A stretch of 19,192 nucleotides of DNA from Desulfarculus sp. Its GTDB lineage: Bacteria; Desulfobacterota; Desulfarculia; Desulfarculales; Desulfarculaceae. This document shows positions 1 to 4,933 of this stretch, one piece after another. Within the stretch, counting starts at the first letter, position 1, and each line of letters begins with the position of its first letter. The position numbers and the translations under genes are program-made. The stretch lies in contig JAIWNN010000100.1 in assembly GCA_020216805.1 (NCBI GenBank), positions 1 to 19,192 on the forward strand, given 5' to 3'. The notes under the pieces are model-generated. The model did not search any database. It worked only from the letters and a program-made list of their open reading frames with translations, and was not told the origin of the DNA.

Positions 1-42
1 TCTAACCAGGTTGTGAGGTCTCACTCCCGCCGCCTGGCCCTG

Positions 43-69
43 TTGACTTACGTCAAAATTTGCTAATAT
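43..69 (+). promoter_or_regulatory. possible sigma-70-type promoter of the flagellar rod gene
   Basis: A TTGACT hexamer (43-48) is followed after 15 bp by TAATAT (64-69), preceded by TGC. The spacer is shorter than the preferred 17 bp. A 5-bp inverted repeat GTGAG-GT-CTCAC lies just upstream at 13-24 and could be an operator. The region is visibly AT-rich against a GC-rich background. No sigma-54 or sigma-28 box with correct spacing was found here. Confidence 0.3.
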
Positions 70-116
70 TAAAGTCGAACCTACCGACCACGCTCCCTTT
101 GGGACGGAAGAGAACC

Positions 117-833
117 ATGGCCATCGAGGGAATCAGCGCCACGGTGTCAGCCCTGGGGGTGTTGCAGAAGCGCAGCGCCAACAGCGCCCACAACCTGGCC
201 AACCTGAGCACCCGGGGGTTTGTTCCCCGCCGGGTGGACCAGGCTGATTCAGCCTCCAGCGGAGTGCATGTCACCGGCACTTCCGCCCTGTCCGCCGGGC
301 CGATCCTGAGCAGCGAGCGCAGCCTGGATTTGGCCCTGGATGGGGGCGGCTGGTTCGTGCTGAACGACGGCCAGGGCGGCCAGGTTTACACCCGCAACGG
401 CAATTTCTCGGTTTCGGCCGACGGTCTGCTGGTGGACGCCCAGGGTCGCGCCCTGCAACCGGCCATCAACATCCCGCCTCAAACCACCTCGATATCCGTC
501 AGCCCGCAGGGCGTGGTGCAGGCCCTGGGGGCCGACGGCCAGGTGCTGGCCCAGGGTCAGATTCAGCTGGCCAGCTTCGCCAATCCCGGCGGTCTGACCG
601 CCCTGGGAGGCGGGGTCTACGCCGCCAGCCCGGCCTCGGGCCCACCGGTGGTGGTCGCGCCAGGCGTGGCCGGCACCGGCCAAATTGTCTCCGGGGCCTA
701 CCAGGCCTCGGGCACCGACCTGGCGCGGGAGATGATCGAGCAGATCCTGGTGGAGCGGGAGTTCGGGGCCAACCTCAAGGCCCTGCGGACCCAGGACGAA
801 ATGGTGGGCACCATTCTGGATGTCATGGGATGA
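117..833 (+). CDS. flagellar basal-body rod / hook family protein (FlgF/FlgG-like)
   Basis: This 238-residue protein belongs to the family of axial flagellar proteins (FlgF, FlgG, FlgE), which polymerise in the periplasm to form the rod and hook. The N-terminus carries the rod-domain signature as NSAHNLANLSTRGF (about residues 22-35), equivalent to the ANNLANxxTxGF motif. The middle (about 80-125) has the strand pattern LDLALDGGGWFVL and YTRNGNFSVSADGLLVDAQG. The C-terminal 40 residues, with GTDLAREMIEQILVEREF, match the helical C-terminal rod domain. The ATG at 117 is chosen over an upstream in-frame codon at 60 because it follows GGAAGAG and places the rod domain at the extreme N-terminus. 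Length suits FlgF or FlgG (about 250-260). Which of the two cannot be decided, and no other basal-body gene follows it here. Confidence 0.88.
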   Translation: MAIEGISATVSALGVLQKRSANSAHNLANLSTRGFVPRRVDQADSASSGVHVTGTSALSAGPILSSERSLDLALDGGGWFVLNDGQGGQVYTRNGNFSVSADGLLVDAQGRALQPAINIPPQTTSISVSPQGVVQALGADGQVLAQGQIQLASFANPGGLTALGGGVYAASPASGPPVVVAPGVAGTGQIVSGAYQASGTDLAREMIEQILVEREFGANLKALRTQDEMVGTILDVMG

Positions 834-866
834 CCCCCGCCCCCAGCGGCGGCCGACGCGAGCAGC

Positions 867-1577
867 ATGAAAAACGAAACTGACCGCTGGGTTGGGCTGG
901 AGTGGGACGCCGAGGGACGCCAGGATCTAGCCCGGGGCGGGTTCGTGGACCTTTCCCGCCGGCGACTGCGCAACATTTACCAGCAAGGCCAGCCCGGCCC
1001 CTGGTACCAATTGGAGACGGTCCATCCCCACTTCGTGGACGCGGTGGTGGTGTTGCTCTTTCATTCCCCCGGCCGGCAAGATCAGCCCTGGGTGCTCCTG
1101 CGGCGCTGCCTGCGGCCCAGCGTGGTCACCCGCCAGGAGAGCCGCCTGCAATCGCTGCTTGATCATGGTAAAACCTGGCCGTCGCGGCTTTGGGAGCTTC
1201 CGGCCGGCGGCATCGAACCCAGCGACCTGGAGCCCGGCGGCCTGGGGGTCAGGGGCCGTGCCCAGCAGGAGGCCTGGGAGGAGACCGGAATCCGGGTGCG
1301 GCGGAGCGATCTGCGCCCCCTGGGGCGGCCGATCTTCGTCGCCCCGGCCTTCTGCACCGAGCGGCTGCACTTTTTCGCCTGCGCGGTGGATCCCCGCCAG
1401 GCCCAGGAACCCGAAGGCGACGGCCATCCCTTGGAGGAAGGGGCCGAGCTGCGCTGGCTGCCCCTGCCCCGGGCCCTGGCCTGGTGCGACCGGGGCGAGA
1501 TCATGGACAGCAAGACCGAGTTGGGTTTACGTCGTTTCGCGGCCTGGCGGGCCGCCGCCAGCGCCGGCAATCGCTAG
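867..1577 (+). CDS. Nudix hydrolase (ADP-ribose pyrophosphatase-like)
   Basis: A 236-residue protein with a Nudix fold signature; such enzymes hydrolyse nucleoside diphosphates linked to another moiety, using Mg2+ held by the Nudix box. The box spans about residues 113-142: it opens with LPAGGIE and ends with QEAWEETGI, so the three metal-binding glutamates of the REUXEE core are present while its leading arginine is replaced by glutamine. An insert of several residues (around SDLEPGGLGVRGR) separates the two halves, as in the longer ADP-sugar pyrophosphatase subfamilies. The sequence AFCTERLHFF downstream resembles the region after the box in ADP-ribose pyrophosphatases. It begins 33 nt after the flagellar gene on the same strand and may be co-transcribed. 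The ribosome binding site before the ATG is weak. The substrate cannot be told from sequence. Confidence 0.85.
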   Translation: MKNETDRWVGLEWDAEGRQDLARGGFVDLSRRRLRNIYQQGQPGPWYQLETVHPHFVDAVVVLLFHSPGRQDQPWVLLRRCLRPSVVTRQESRLQSLLDHGKTWPSRLWELPAGGIEPSDLEPGGLGVRGRAQQEAWEETGIRVRRSDLRPLGRPIFVAPAFCTERLHFFACAVDPRQAQEPEGDGHPLEEGAELRWLPLPRALAWCDRGEIMDSKTELGLRRFAAWRAAASAGNR

Positions 1578-1620
1578 GGGGAACTCTGCCCAAGGACCTA
1601 ATCCCAGGCAAGGAGCGATC

Positions 1621-1920
1621 ATGAAAAAGGCGTTAGTGATGTTCGTCATGGCGGCCGCCTTGGTGGCCTGCCTGACCGGAGTCGAACCATCTTTGGCCAA
1701 GGAGCCAGCCGGCGGCATCGCCGGGGTCTACGCCTCACCGCCGCGCTTCCAGATCTACGAGGCCCCCCGCCCCTATGGCGGATTGATCATGCTGGACACC
1801 CAGACCGGGGACTCCTACCAGCGGGTGATCGTCAACACCGCCCAGGGCATCGAGATCCGCTGGATCAAGCTGGACCGCAGCAAGGGCGTGCAGCCCAACG
1901 AAACCATTCTCTGGGAATAA
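1621..1920 (+). CDS. small exported or lipid-anchored protein of unknown function
   Basis: A 99-residue protein starting at an ATG preceded by AAGGAG at good spacing. The N-terminus is a clear signal peptide: MKK, then a hydrophobic stretch of about 13 residues. Two processing sites are possible: a lipobox LVAC with Cys17, giving a lipoprotein, or a type I site after SLA at about residue 27. The mature part is short and has a strand-like pattern containing GGLIMLDTQTGDSYQ and ending NETILWE. I do not recognise a domain. It lies 43 nt after the Nudix gene and is followed by a strong terminator, so it is probably the last gene of that transcript. The longer reading frame that enters from within the Nudix gene is not used. 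Confidence 0.8.
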   Translation: MKKALVMFVMAAALVACLTGVEPSLAKEPAGGIAGVYASPPRFQIYEAPRPYGGLIMLDTQTGDSYQRVIVNTAQGIEIRWIKLDRSKGVQPNETILWE

Positions 1921-1949
1921 ATACCCTTCCGCACCACACGGTTTGACCA

Positions 1950-1989
1950 GCCGCCGGCCGGGGCTTGCGCGGCCGGCGGCGGACTTTTT
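1950..1989 (+). terminator. intrinsic terminator after the small exported protein
   Basis: A perfect 10-bp GC-only stem (GCCGCCGGCC at 1950-1959 with GGCCGGCGGC at 1971-1980) around an 11-nt loop is followed by GGAC and a run of five T (1985-1989). Its T run touches the stop codon of the convergent ridA gene. There is no matching A run on its other side, so it should act mainly on + strand transcription. Confidence 0.8.
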
Positions 1990-2369
1990 CAGGCGCGGCA
2001 GGCCACGGCCTCGATCTCCACCCGGGCCCCAGGTTTGGGCAGGCCCGCCACCTGCACGCAAGAGCGGGCGGGGTATTCCGGGCTGTCCTGGAAATACTCG
2101 GCATAGACCTGGTTCACCACCGCGAAGTCGGACATATCTATCAAAAACACCGTGGTCTTGACCACCTGGGGCCAGTCCAGACCGGCGGCCAGCAGGCCGG
2201 CGTGCAGGTTGCGCATGGCCTGCGCAGTCTGAGTCGCGGTGTCGGCCCCGGCCAGCTCGCCGGTCTCGGGGCGCAGGCCCAGGCGACCGGAGAGGAAGCA
2301 CAGGTCGCCAGCCCAACGGAAGGAGCTGTAGGGGCCGATGTTCTGGGCAGGAGTGATGGTGGCGCTCAT
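1989..2369 (-). CDS. ridA: RidA-family reactive intermediate deaminase
   Basis: A 126-residue protein of the RidA/YjgF/UK114 family, cytosolic trimers that hydrolyse reactive enamine/imine intermediates (such as 2-aminoacrylate released by PLP enzymes) to ketoacids and ammonia. Visible signatures are SGRLGLRPETGEL (about residues 27-39), NLHAGLLAAGLDWPQVVKTTVFL (split, about 54-76), and PARSCVQVAGLPKPGARVEI (about 100-119). The substrate-carboxylate-binding arginine is R102 and the conserved glutamate is E120. The ATG at 2369 is chosen because AGGAG sits 8 nt before it and the length then fits the family (about 125-130). The frame is open further upstream but that part has no RidA similarity. 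It is transcribed alone, convergent with the exported-protein gene and divergent from pyrR. Confidence 0.92.
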   Translation of the reverse strand: MSATITPAQNIGPYSSFRWAGDLCFLSGRLGLRPETGELAGADTATQTAQAMRNLHAGLLAAGLDWPQVVKTTVFLIDMSDFAVVNQVYAEYFQDSPEYPARSCVQVAGLPKPGARVEIEAVACRA

Positions 2370-2390
2370 GCGGGATCTCCTGGTGCGGCG

Positions 2391-2413
2391 GTCCGGCAAT
2401 CTGTCAGCCGGAC
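2391..2413. promoter_or_regulatory. perfect 7-bp inverted repeat in the ridA-pyrR intergenic region
   Basis: GTCCGGC (2391-2397) and GCCGGAC (2407-2413) flank a 9-nt spacer. On the minus strand it lies 21-44 nt before the ridA start, so it could be a repressor site or a leader stem-loop. No T run follows it in either direction, which argues against a terminator. Confidence 0.3.
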
Positions 2414-2456
2414 GGGGTGGTTGACGGGCGATGGCGGGCAATACCCCCTTCATCGC

Positions 2457-2485
2457 TTGACATGCCAGGGATGGCCTGGTAACTG
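2457..2485 (+). promoter_or_regulatory. possible pyrR promoter
   Basis: A perfect TTGACA (2457-2462) is followed after 17 bp by TAACTG (2480-2485), a poor -10 box. The spacer contains the inverted repeat CCAGG-GATGG-CCTGG (2465-2479), which could be an operator between the two boxes. Transcription would begin about 45 nt before the pyrR ATG. Confidence 0.3.
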
Positions 2486-2536
2486 TAGCATTTTCTGTCC
2501 CTTGTTGTGAATGAATGGGAGGCCCCAGGCACAACC

Positions 2537-3115
2537 ATGATCGTGCAACCTGCCCCGGCGCCCCGCTTGGTGTTCAATTCCCAGCAAGTGGCCCGCGCCG
2601 TACACCGCTTGGCCCAAGGCATCCTGGAGCGGCACCCTGACCCCAGTCCTTTGGGGTTGGTGGGGGTGCATTCCGGCGGCGACCGCCTGGTGCGCCGGGT
2701 GGAAGGCGCCCTGGCCGAGCTTTTGGGCCGGCCCGGCCTGAACCTGGACAAGGGCCTGGTGGACATCAGCTTTTACCGCGACGACTACTCCCGCCTCAAG
2801 CAGACCCCCACCGTGCGCAACACCGACATCCCCTTTGACGTCGAGGGGCGCGATCTGGTGCTGATCGACGACGTGCTCTTCACCGGCCGCACCGTGCGCG
2901 CCGCCCTGGACGCCATCTTCTCCCAGGGCCGGCCGGCTCGGGTGGAGCTGGCGGTGCTGGTGGACCGCGGCCACCGCGAGTTTCCCATCGCGCCCGATTA
3001 TTGCGGCCAGGTCCTGCCCACCCAGCGCCACCAGTCGGTCAACGTCTATCTGTTTGACAATCCCGCCCTGGATCACGCCATCCTGGAAGACCATAAATAC
3101 CACACCGCCGCCTGA
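2537..3115 (+). CDS. pyrR: PyrR, bifunctional pyrimidine operon regulator / uracil phosphoribosyltransferase
   Basis: A 192-residue member of the PyrR family: it binds UMP and pyr mRNA leaders to cause attenuation, and has some uracil phosphoribosyltransferase activity. The PRPP-binding signature LVLIDDVLFTGRTV is at about residues 107-120. It is followed by RAALDAI and by LVDRGHREFPIAPDYCG (about 141-157), a stretch characteristic of PyrR rather than of other phosphoribosyltransferases. The early loop reads GVHSGGDRLVRR where many PyrR proteins have a basic RTRG-type sequence. An in-frame GTG at 2507 would add ten residues; the ATG at 2537 is preferred because the protein then begins close to the first conserved helix (NSQQVARAVHRLAQ), but the GGGAGG at 2517-2522 is rather far away. 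No pyrimidine biosynthesis gene is adjacent in this window. Confidence 0.9.
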   Translation: MIVQPAPAPRLVFNSQQVARAVHRLAQGILERHPDPSPLGLVGVHSGGDRLVRRVEGALAELLGRPGLNLDKGLVDISFYRDDYSRLKQTPTVRNTDIPFDVEGRDLVLIDDVLFTGRTVRAALDAIFSQGRPARVELAVLVDRGHREFPIAPDYCGQVLPTQRHQSVNVYLFDNPALDHAILEDHKYHTAA

Positions 3116-3245
3116 ACCAGCCTAGGCAATCCTTGCCCTCCCCTGCCCCGTTCCGCCGTATCGTGGCAATTGCTGCCCATTACAGCGGACCGTTCACCAA
3201 TCTTAACATGCTGCATTTTCATCATAATTACAAATAGTGCGGTTT

Positions 3246-3261
3246 TGGCATCCAATCTGCA
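3246..3261 (+). promoter_or_regulatory. sigma-54 (RpoN) -24/-12 promoter
   Basis: TGGCATCCAATCTGCA matches the TGGCAC-N5-TTGC pattern: GG at 3247-3248 and GC at 3259-3260 are exactly 12 bp apart, and TGGCA and TGCA are kept. The predicted start near 3272 leaves a leader of about 22 nt before the ATG at 3295, with AAGGAGG at 3282-3288. Sigma-54 commonly drives flagellar and other regulated genes in Desulfobacterota. Confidence 0.6.
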
Positions 3262-3294
3262 TGCTCGTGAGGCGACATCCCAAGGAGGATGAAC

Positions 3295-3762
3295 ATGAAG
3301 ATCGAGAACAGCCTCTTCGCTTCCGAGATCCAGCGCCTGGCGCGGGGAGCTGGCCAGTCTTCCAGTCGGGAGACCGCCAACTTCTCCGACCTGCTGGCCA
3401 AGGCGGTGGCGAACGAGAACGTCAGCGACGGATCCCAGTTGGGGTGCCAGACCGTGGGTGAAGTCAGCCCGCCCCCGGCCCCCGAAAGCCAGCCCCCCCG
3501 CCCGACTCCGCCCTTGTGGTCGGAGCTCAACGGCCTTCTTGACAGCCTGGACTCCTACGCCCAGGCCCTGGGCAACCCCACCTGGAGTTTGAAGGAGCTG
3601 GAGCCCCTGGCCCAAGACCTGGAGGCCAAGGCCGACCAGTTGGAACAGGGCTTGGCCGCCCAACAGTTGGGCGGCGCGGGCAACCTCGCGGGGTTGATGC
3701 AGGAAGTGCTGGCACAGGCCCGGGTGGAAAGCATCAAGTTCCGGCGCGGCGACTACGTCTAG
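3295..3762 (+). CDS. hypothetical protein, sigma-54-controlled, possibly flagellum-associated
   Basis: A 155-residue soluble protein that I do not recognise with certainty. It has no signal peptide or membrane segment. The first 40 residues are helical. Residues about 58-72 form a proline-rich linker (PPPAPESQPPRPTPP). The C-terminal half is amphipathic helix, including SLKELEPLAQDLEAKADQLE, and the chain ends in ARVESIKFRRGDYV. The ATG at 3295 is preferred to one at 3289 because the AAGGAGG at 3282-3288 abuts 3289 but is 6 nt from 3295. It is the first gene behind the sigma-54-like promoter and is followed 15 nt later by a second small gene. The promoter type and the flagellar gene at the left edge suggest, but do not prove, a role in motility (assembly factor or regulator). 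Confidence 0.75.
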   Translation: MKIENSLFASEIQRLARGAGQSSSRETANFSDLLAKAVANENVSDGSQLGCQTVGEVSPPPAPESQPPRPTPPLWSELNGLLDSLDSYAQALGNPTWSLKELEPLAQDLEAKADQLEQGLAAQQLGGAGNLAGLMQEVLAQARVESIKFRRGDYV

Positions 3763-3777
3763 GAAGGGATGAGCCTC

Positions 3778-4119
3778 ATGGAGCGCATCACCCTTAATTC
3801 GCTGCAAAATATTGCTAATGACTATTTGGGGGTCGGCCACCAGCGCAAACGCAATCCCGGCGCGGCCGAGAGCGAGGCCGCCAACCAGGCTCCGGCCCGG
3901 CCCACGGCCGAGAATCCGGTGCAGGCCGACAACCCCAGCCGGGTCTCGGCCTCGGCCCTGGCGGCGGATCTGGCCCAAACCTGGCCCCGGATGAATCAGG
4001 AAGAAGCGGCCCAGGCCCTGGACCAGACCCTGCCCCAGGTGGCGGCCAGCTCGCCCTGGAAACTGGCCGAGGTTCACGACCTCACCGAACGCAGCTTGGT
4101 GCCGCAGCCTTACGTGTAA
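3778..4119 (+). CDS. hypothetical small protein, second gene of the sigma-54 unit
   Basis: A 113-residue soluble protein of unknown function. It opens with MERITLNSLQNIANDYLG, continues through a low-complexity Ala/Pro/Glu region (about residues 24-54), then NPSRVSASALAADLAQ and a helical tail ending LVPQPYV. The layout (disordered N-terminal half, RVS-type motif, helical C-terminal half) is loosely like the anti-sigma-28 factor FlgM, but the C-terminal helices do not read as FlgM and I do not assign it. An ATG at 3769 directly abuts GGAAGGG (3762-3768); the ATG at 3778 has workable spacing, so it is preferred. It is probably co-transcribed with the gene before it and followed by a structured, terminated 3' region. 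Confidence 0.7.
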   Translation: MERITLNSLQNIANDYLGVGHQRKRNPGAAESEAANQAPARPTAENPVQADNPSRVSASALAADLAQTWPRMNQEEAAQALDQTLPQVAASSPWKLAEVHDLTERSLVPQPYV

Positions 4120-4133
4120 CGACTCGGGTTCCC

Positions 4134-4196
4134 CGGTCCGGGACGCTGGACCGACAACAAAAGGCGCAGGTCCCCTCCTACGCCGTACTTACGGCG
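4134..4196 (+). ncRNA. structured 3' region with two hairpins before the terminator (candidate small RNA or 3'UTR element)
   Basis: Two perfect stems precede the terminator: CGGTCC (4134-4139) with GGACCG (4148-4153), and CGCCGT (4181-4186) with ACGGCG (4191-4196) closed by an ACTT tetraloop. The single-stranded stretch between them contains CCCCTCCTA (4172-4180), complementary to a Shine-Dalgarno sequence. The ACGGC of the second stem can alternatively pair with GCCGT at 4207-4211. It may be a processed 3' RNA; no separate promoter was identified. Confidence 0.35.
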
Positions 4197-4213
4197 GCCC
4201 CAACAGGCCGTCA

Positions 4214-4248
4214 GGCGGGCAAGGCAAACCCTTGCCCGCCGGCTTTTT
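4214..4248 (+). terminator. strong intrinsic terminator of the sigma-54 unit
   Basis: A perfect 11-bp stem, GGCGGGCAAGG (4214-4224) with CCTTGCCCGCC (4230-4240), closes a CAAAC loop and is followed by GGC and five T (4244-4248). It ends the + strand unit and lies just beyond the 3' end of the convergent higA-like gene. Confidence 0.85.
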
Positions 4249-4268
4249 GAGGAAGGTAAAGCGGGCGG

Positions 4269-4538
4269 TTAAGGGTTGGCGGGGAGCTTTTCCGCGTCCC
4301 GGGTGGCCAGGTCCAGTTCATGGGCCTTTTGCAGATTGAGCCACAACTGGGGGCCGGTTCCGAACCACTTGCCCAGGCGCAGGGCGGTGTCGGCCGAAAT
4401 GGCCCGCTTACCGGCCAGGATCTGGCTGATCCGGTTGGCCGGCACGTGGATGGCGTGGGCCAACCGGGCGGCGCTCAGGCCCAGCTCGCTGAGCTCTTCG
4501 CCCAGGATTTCGCCGGGATGGATGGGGATGCGCGCCAT
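4269..4538 (-). CDS. higA: HigA-family XRE antitoxin (orphan)
   Basis: An 89-residue helix-turn-helix protein of the HigA/VapI addiction-module antitoxin family. It begins MARIPIHPGEILGEELSELG, the characteristic opening (HPGEIL..E.l...g) of this family. The HTH spans about residues 20-55 (LSAARLAHAIHVPANRISQI, then LAGKRAISADTALRL), and GKWFGTGPQLWLNLQ is the usual C-terminal motif. In HigBA systems HigA neutralises the HigB mRNA interferase and represses its own promoter. GAGGAAGG lies 5 nt before the ATG. No HigB-like toxin is encoded upstream or downstream in this window, so this is either an orphan antitoxin or a stand-alone regulator. The frame is open upstream of the ATG but that part shows no similarity to anything I know. 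Confidence 0.88.
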   Translation of the reverse strand: MARIPIHPGEILGEELSELGLSAARLAHAIHVPANRISQILAGKRAISADTALRLGKWFGTGPQLWLNLQKAHELDLATRDAEKLPANP

Positions 4539-4585
4539 GGCCGCCTTCCTCAAAATGGGGCTGTTATTTTTTTTCAACCCAAAGG

Positions 4586-4613
4586 ATACTATTACTATCT
4601 TCCTGATTGCCAA
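4586..4613 (-). promoter_or_regulatory. possible higA promoter with operator-like repeat
   Basis: On the minus strand TTGGCA (4608-4613) is followed after 16 bp by TAGTAT (4586-4591). The -10 region overlaps an imperfect inverted repeat, GATA-N7-TATC (4585-4599), positioned as expected for an autoregulating XRE repressor. Transcription would start about 40 nt before the higA ATG. Confidence 0.35.
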
Positions 4614-4664
4614 CATGTGGAGCCAATTTTTGCGAATCGTAACGATGAGCTGAAGGAGGAGCCA

Positions 4665-4844
4665 ATGGGCAAAAAAGACAATGATGTCAAGGTAACCCCC
4701 AACCTCACGCCGCCAATTCTTGGCGGACTCCTGGGTGTCAAGAGTAACTACAAAGCCACGGACGGAAAAAATACCGCTTACGGAAGTTCCAAGACCGCTG
4801 CCAAGGACAACTTGAGAAAAAAAGCAAATAGCTGTGCCGTTTGA
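4665..4844 (+). CDS. 59-residue hypothetical protein in an AT-rich island
   Basis: A small ORF with a near-perfect ribosome binding site (AAGGAGGA at 4653-4660, 4 nt before the ATG). The product is basic and soluble: it starts MGKKDNDVKVTPNLTPP, has a short hydrophobic glycine-rich patch ILGGLLGV (about residues 18-25), then a Lys/Asn/Ser/Thr/Gly-rich tail ending NSCAV with a single cysteine. I recognise no family. Its composition is much more AT-rich than its neighbours and it uses codons such as AGA, AAA and GTA, which are scarce elsewhere here, suggesting recent acquisition. It is divergent from higA and is followed at once by a palindromic element. It could be a small regulatory or toxic peptide; there is no direct evidence. 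Confidence 0.55.
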   Translation: MGKKDNDVKVTPNLTPPILGGLLGVKSNYKATDGKNTAYGSSKTAAKDNLRKKANSCAV

Positions 4845-4858
4845 GCCTAACAAGCATT

Positions 4859-4933
4859 GTAAGGTGGGCTAAGACGTTCACGTCTGGCCGGGCAACGCTG
4901 AGCGAGCATCCGACCCCGTCTGGCTCACCTTAC
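4859..4933. repeat. 75-bp imperfect palindrome (REP/MITE-like) overlapping the recD2 stop
   Basis: The arms GTAAGGTG (4859-4866) and CACCTTAC (4926-4933) are perfect inverted repeats. Pairing continues inward through two G-T positions to 4871/4921 and, after one bulged A, through GACG (4873-4876) with CGTC (4917-4920), about 17 pairs in all. Inside is a second hairpin AGACG-TTCA-CGTCT (4872-4885). No T run follows. The GGTGGGC core is of a type seen in several bacterial intergenic palindrome families. The recD2 stop codon (4930-4932) lies in the right arm. Confidence 0.55.

Noticed and set aside
70..89. Possible sigma-28 flagellar promoter (TAAA ... CCGA) before the rod gene
   Set aside because: The spacing between the TAAA and CCGA parts is about 10 nt, too short for the sigma-28 consensus of about 15-16.
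3160..3190. A second sigma-54-like box around TGGCAATTGCTGCC
   Set aside because: The GG-to-GC distance is not 12 bp on either strand.
3778..4119. Assignment of the second small protein as FlgM (anti-sigma-28)
   Set aside because: Only the general layout and an RVS-type motif agree; the C-terminal helices do not match FlgM well enough.
4539..4853. Upstream extension of higA as a toxin or N-terminal domain
   Set aside because: The open frame lacks any RelE/HigB pattern, and the ATG at 4538 has its own ribosome binding site and family-typical N-terminus.
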